NCBI RefSeq assembly: GCF_017355875.1
Contig: NZ_JAFEWC010000003.1
Coordinates: 625,001-689,000 of the forward strand
Origin: Aridibaculum aurantiacum
GTDB lineage: Bacteria > Bacteroidota > Bacteroidia > Chitinophagales > Chitinophagaceae
Direction of reading: 5' to 3'
DNA: 64,000 bases
Shown one piece after another: positions 62,052 to 64,000 of the stretch. The notes below the pieces were generated by a model. The model searched no databases, was not told the DNA's origin, and saw nothing but the letters and a program-made list of their open reading frames with translations. How positions within the stretch are numbered: position 1 is the first letter of the stretch; each line of letters opens with the position of its first letter. The position numbers and the translations under genes were made by a program.

Positions 62052-63905
62052 ATGAGATTTCCGCTTCTTACGCTTCTTTATATCCTCGTTCTATTAGCCA
62101 GTTGTAGCAATACGCGCAACGCTGAAAGCAGCAGCTTTTCTTTTTCTATTATTGAAGATGCGACACTGTCTATGACAGCGGATAGCGCTTACAATATCTA
62201 CCAATCAGGTAATGCAGAAACTGTAACAAATCAATATATGAATATTGGTTTTACCCGTTCAGCTTATTGGCTTATACTTTCTGTTACCGAGACTATAAAT
62301 GAAGACTCGCTGGTATTGCAGGTAGGAGATCAGCATATCAACCAGCTGGATTTTTACCAGGTACAAAATGAGAAACCACAACTTCAATATCAATCTGGTG
62401 ATTACTTTCCTTTTGATCAGAGGCCATTGCCAGCAGTAGGTTTTTATTTTCCTATAAATAGAAGTGGTACCTACCTGGTGCGTGTAGACAAGCATCATGA
62501 ATCGTTGCAACTATACTTTGGTGTAAAAACAATTTTAAACGTACTTGACCAGGAGAAGACGGACACAGCATTCATGGCATTGTGCAGTGGTATGATACTG
62601 CTACTGTTGATCTTTGGTCTATACCTGCTGATCATAAGTTGGGATGTGTTGTACCTCAATTACCTGCTCTACGTTTTTTCTGCATGGCTTTTTGTTATGG
62701 CACAAACAGGTTTTGGATTTCAATATTTATGGCCGGGCGATCCATGGTTTGCCAGCAAGGCAAGGCCTGTTTTCAGTATGCTTACCATTGTTCTATCTAT
62801 TCGTTTTATGGAATTGTTCATTGGTGGTATACGCAACAAAGGCGCAAGAAGAGCTTTAGACTATTCAACCGTTGTTGCATTACTTATTACACTTATTGTT
62901 TTGCTTGGACCTTATTCCAGCAATAAAAGTGACTGGTGGATGTACTTCCAGTTTTGCGGTCCCATCTTCACCATTCTTTACATCAGCCTTGCTATCTATT
63001 TTCTTATAAGAAAATCGTTGAGGGGTAATAAACTTGCTATTTTTTACCTGGTGGCGCTGGCAACAATTATCGTGATGGTATTGTTTCAGTTAGTTTACTA
63101 TACGGGAACCTGGAACCTGACACAGTCATTTTATAGCAGGTTTGGTATAACAACAGCTATAGTGGTAGAGATTGTTATTATAACCGCCGGCATGGCGTAT
63201 CGTTTCAATACTTACAGGCTGGATAAAGAAAGGCTGATGGTACAAATGCATAAACAGCAACAGGAAAATACGAGAATATTACTTGAAGTACAGGAGGCTG
63301 AACGCGACCAGATTGCTAATCAACTGCATGATATTGCGGGTTCATTGCTATCCGCGGCAAGACTGAATTTATCAGCAGTGCGCGAAGTAGGTTATGCAGG
63401 GTCAGAAGAAGAAAAAACAAAGTTGCTAAAAGCAGAAGAGGCGGTAAGTATCGTATCTGATACTGTAAGAAACCTTAGCCATGCATTAAGCCCTATCATG
63501 CTGCAAAAGGCTGGGTTCAAGGCGGCATTGGAAAAGGTGATAAGTATAGTAAACGCATCAGGTAAAATATCTATAGAACTGGTTGTTGTTGGTTTCGACA
63601 ACCCGATCTTTCTATCTACCTACTATGCCAGCATATACAGCATGGTGTACGAGCTATTGAATAATATTGTAAAACATTCACGCGCTGCAAATGCACTGGT
63701 ACAGGTGATAGAACATGAAGATGGTTTTACCATAACCACCGAAGATGATGGCATAGGGATGAGTGCTGAGCAAATGCAGCAATTGCAAAAACAAGGAATG
63801 GCTGGAATAATTTCAAGAGTTAAATTCTATAATGGTGAGATAGCTTTTGATGATAACAACCCGGGCCTGATGACAACAATAGAAATACCATTGAGGAATG
63901 ACTGA
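62052..63905 (+). CDS. 7TMR-DISM sensor histidine kinase
   Basis: The 617-residue protein has a lipoprotein signal (LLASC near 19), a periplasmic 7TMR-DISMED2-type domain (about 30-165), seven membrane helices (about 175-385), a coiled linker, and a cytoplasmic kinase. The DHp of the HisKA_3 type has RDQIANQLHDIAGSLLSAAR with the phospho-acceptor His. The ATPase domain has LLNNIVKHS (N box) and EDDGIGMS, then GMAGIISR. It pairs with a NarL-type regulator that overlaps its end by 8 bp. The signal sensed is unknown. Confidence 0.9.
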   Translation: MRFPLLTLLYILVLLASCSNTRNAESSSFSFSIIEDATLSMTADSAYNIYQSGNAETVTNQYMNIGFTRSAYWLILSVTETINEDSLVLQVGDQHINQLDFYQVQNEKPQLQYQSGDYFPFDQRPLPAVGFYFPINRSGTYLVRVDKHHESLQLYFGVKTILNVLDQEKTDTAFMALCSGMILLLLIFGLYLLIISWDVLYLNYLLYVFSAWLFVMAQTGFGFQYLWPGDPWFASKARPVFSMLTIVLSIRFMELFIGGIRNKGARRALDYSTVVALLITLIVLLGPYSSNKSDWWMYFQFCGPIFTILYISLAIYFLIRKSLRGNKLAIFYLVALATIIVMVLFQLVYYTGTWNLTQSFYSRFGITTAIVVEIVIITAGMAYRFNTYRLDKERLMVQMHKQQQENTRILLEVQEAERDQIANQLHDIAGSLLSAARLNLSAVREVGYAGSEEEKTKLLKAEEAVSIVSDTVRNLSHALSPIMLQKAGFKAALEKVISIVNASGKISIELVVVGFDNPIFLSTYYASIYSMVYELLNNIVKHSRAANALVQVIEHEDGFTITTEDDGIGMSAEQMQQLQKQGMAGIISRVKFYNGEIAFDDNNPGLMTTIEIPLRND

Positions 63906-64000
63906 GCATACAATAATACTGGCTGATGACCACCAATTATTGCTGGAGGGGATAGTATCAGTTTTGAAAGATGAACCTGGAATAAGAGTACTGGCAACTG
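63898..64000 (+). CDS. NarL-family response regulator, N-terminal part (cut by window)
   Basis: The ATG at 63898 overlaps the kinase stop by eight bases. The visible 34 codons read MTEHTIILADDHQLLLEGIV..., the receiver-domain start with the acidic pair DD near 10 of LuxR/NarL-type regulators. The phospho-acceptor Asp and the DNA-binding domain lie beyond the window. Confidence 0.88.
   Translation, partial: MTEHTIILADDHQLLLEGIVSVLKDEPGIRVLAT

Noticed and set aside
1-64000. tRNA or rRNA genes, insertion sequences, prophage
   Set aside because: No cloverleaf, CCA-ended or transposase-like sequence was seen on either strand.

Overview
The window reads as chromosomal DNA of a member of the Bacteroidota, most likely a soil or freshwater Chitinophagaceae-type organism. 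Four things point there: a full-length SprA translocon protein of the type IX secretion/gliding system, a short RpoD without region 1.1, many start-proximal promoters of the Bacteroidota form TTG-N19/20-TAnnTTTG, and the family mix (zincins with DUF5117/DUF4953-type architecture, START-like proteins, LTxxQ-type periplasmic proteins). I see no tRNA, rRNA, IS element, phage or CRISPR. Genus and species cannot be fixed from the sequence alone.

Layout. 1-16.3 kb: the 3' end of a secreted zinc metalloprotease, a small basic secreted protein, rpsA, fabH (reverse), ruvA, the 7.3-kb sprA, and a complete lipoprotein paralogue of the first protease. 16.3-24.9 kb: mostly reverse-strand metabolic genes (LLM flavin oxidoreductase, SDR, M20 dipeptidase), a lipoprotein, and an lptF/G-osmC-CDF transporter cluster. 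25-31.5 kb: rpoD, ffh, mobA, an MltD-like lytic transglycosylase, rpsP and rimM. 31.5-41 kb: a DinB-family protein, a Crp/Fnr regulator, DNA polymerase IV, a secreted amidohydrolase, a 1-Cys peroxiredoxin, two rRNA/tRNA pseudouridine synthases, an LTxxQ-like protein and rlmN. 41-47 kb: purL, hldD (rfaD), proC, a START-domain gene interrupted by an amber codon, and an SDR. 47-54 kb: a complete urease locus on the reverse strand in the order ureA-B-C-E-F-G-D-H, followed upstream by a LysE-type exporter. 54-58 kb: a three-subunit periplasmic molybdenum aldehyde/xanthine oxidoreductase of the PaoABC (YagTSR) type with a Tat leader. 58-64 kb: an overlooked 39-residue membrane protein, free methionine-R-sulfoxide reductase, two proteins of unknown function, a flavin amine oxidase, a Nudix hydrolase, a 7TMR-DISM histidine kinase and the start of its response regulator.

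The most unusual signal is not a gene. At least a dozen spacers carry short arrays of degenerate heptanucleotide tandem repeats. The consensus differs between sites (ACATCCA, AGTCAAA, GATTnnn, ACCAGGA and others) but the 7-bp period is shared. Several arrays sit exactly against gene ends, some occur as inverted pairs about 80-110 bp apart, and two enter coding sequence. In hldD, six heptamers (42 bp, exactly 14 codons) interrupt the protein in frame just before its conserved LYNLGTG motif. In a DinB-family gene an array encodes the C-terminal tail. I regard this heptamer system as the best candidate for something little described here.

Functional links: MobA could supply the nucleotide-modified molybdenum cofactor for the PaoABC-like enzyme. 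UreH probably imports nickel for the urease assembled by UreDEFG. SprA exports secreted enzymes, although neither zincin shows an obvious type IX C-terminal sorting domain. Many genes are separated by clear hairpin terminators, so operons are short apart from the urease, Pao and lptF/G-osmC-CDF runs.
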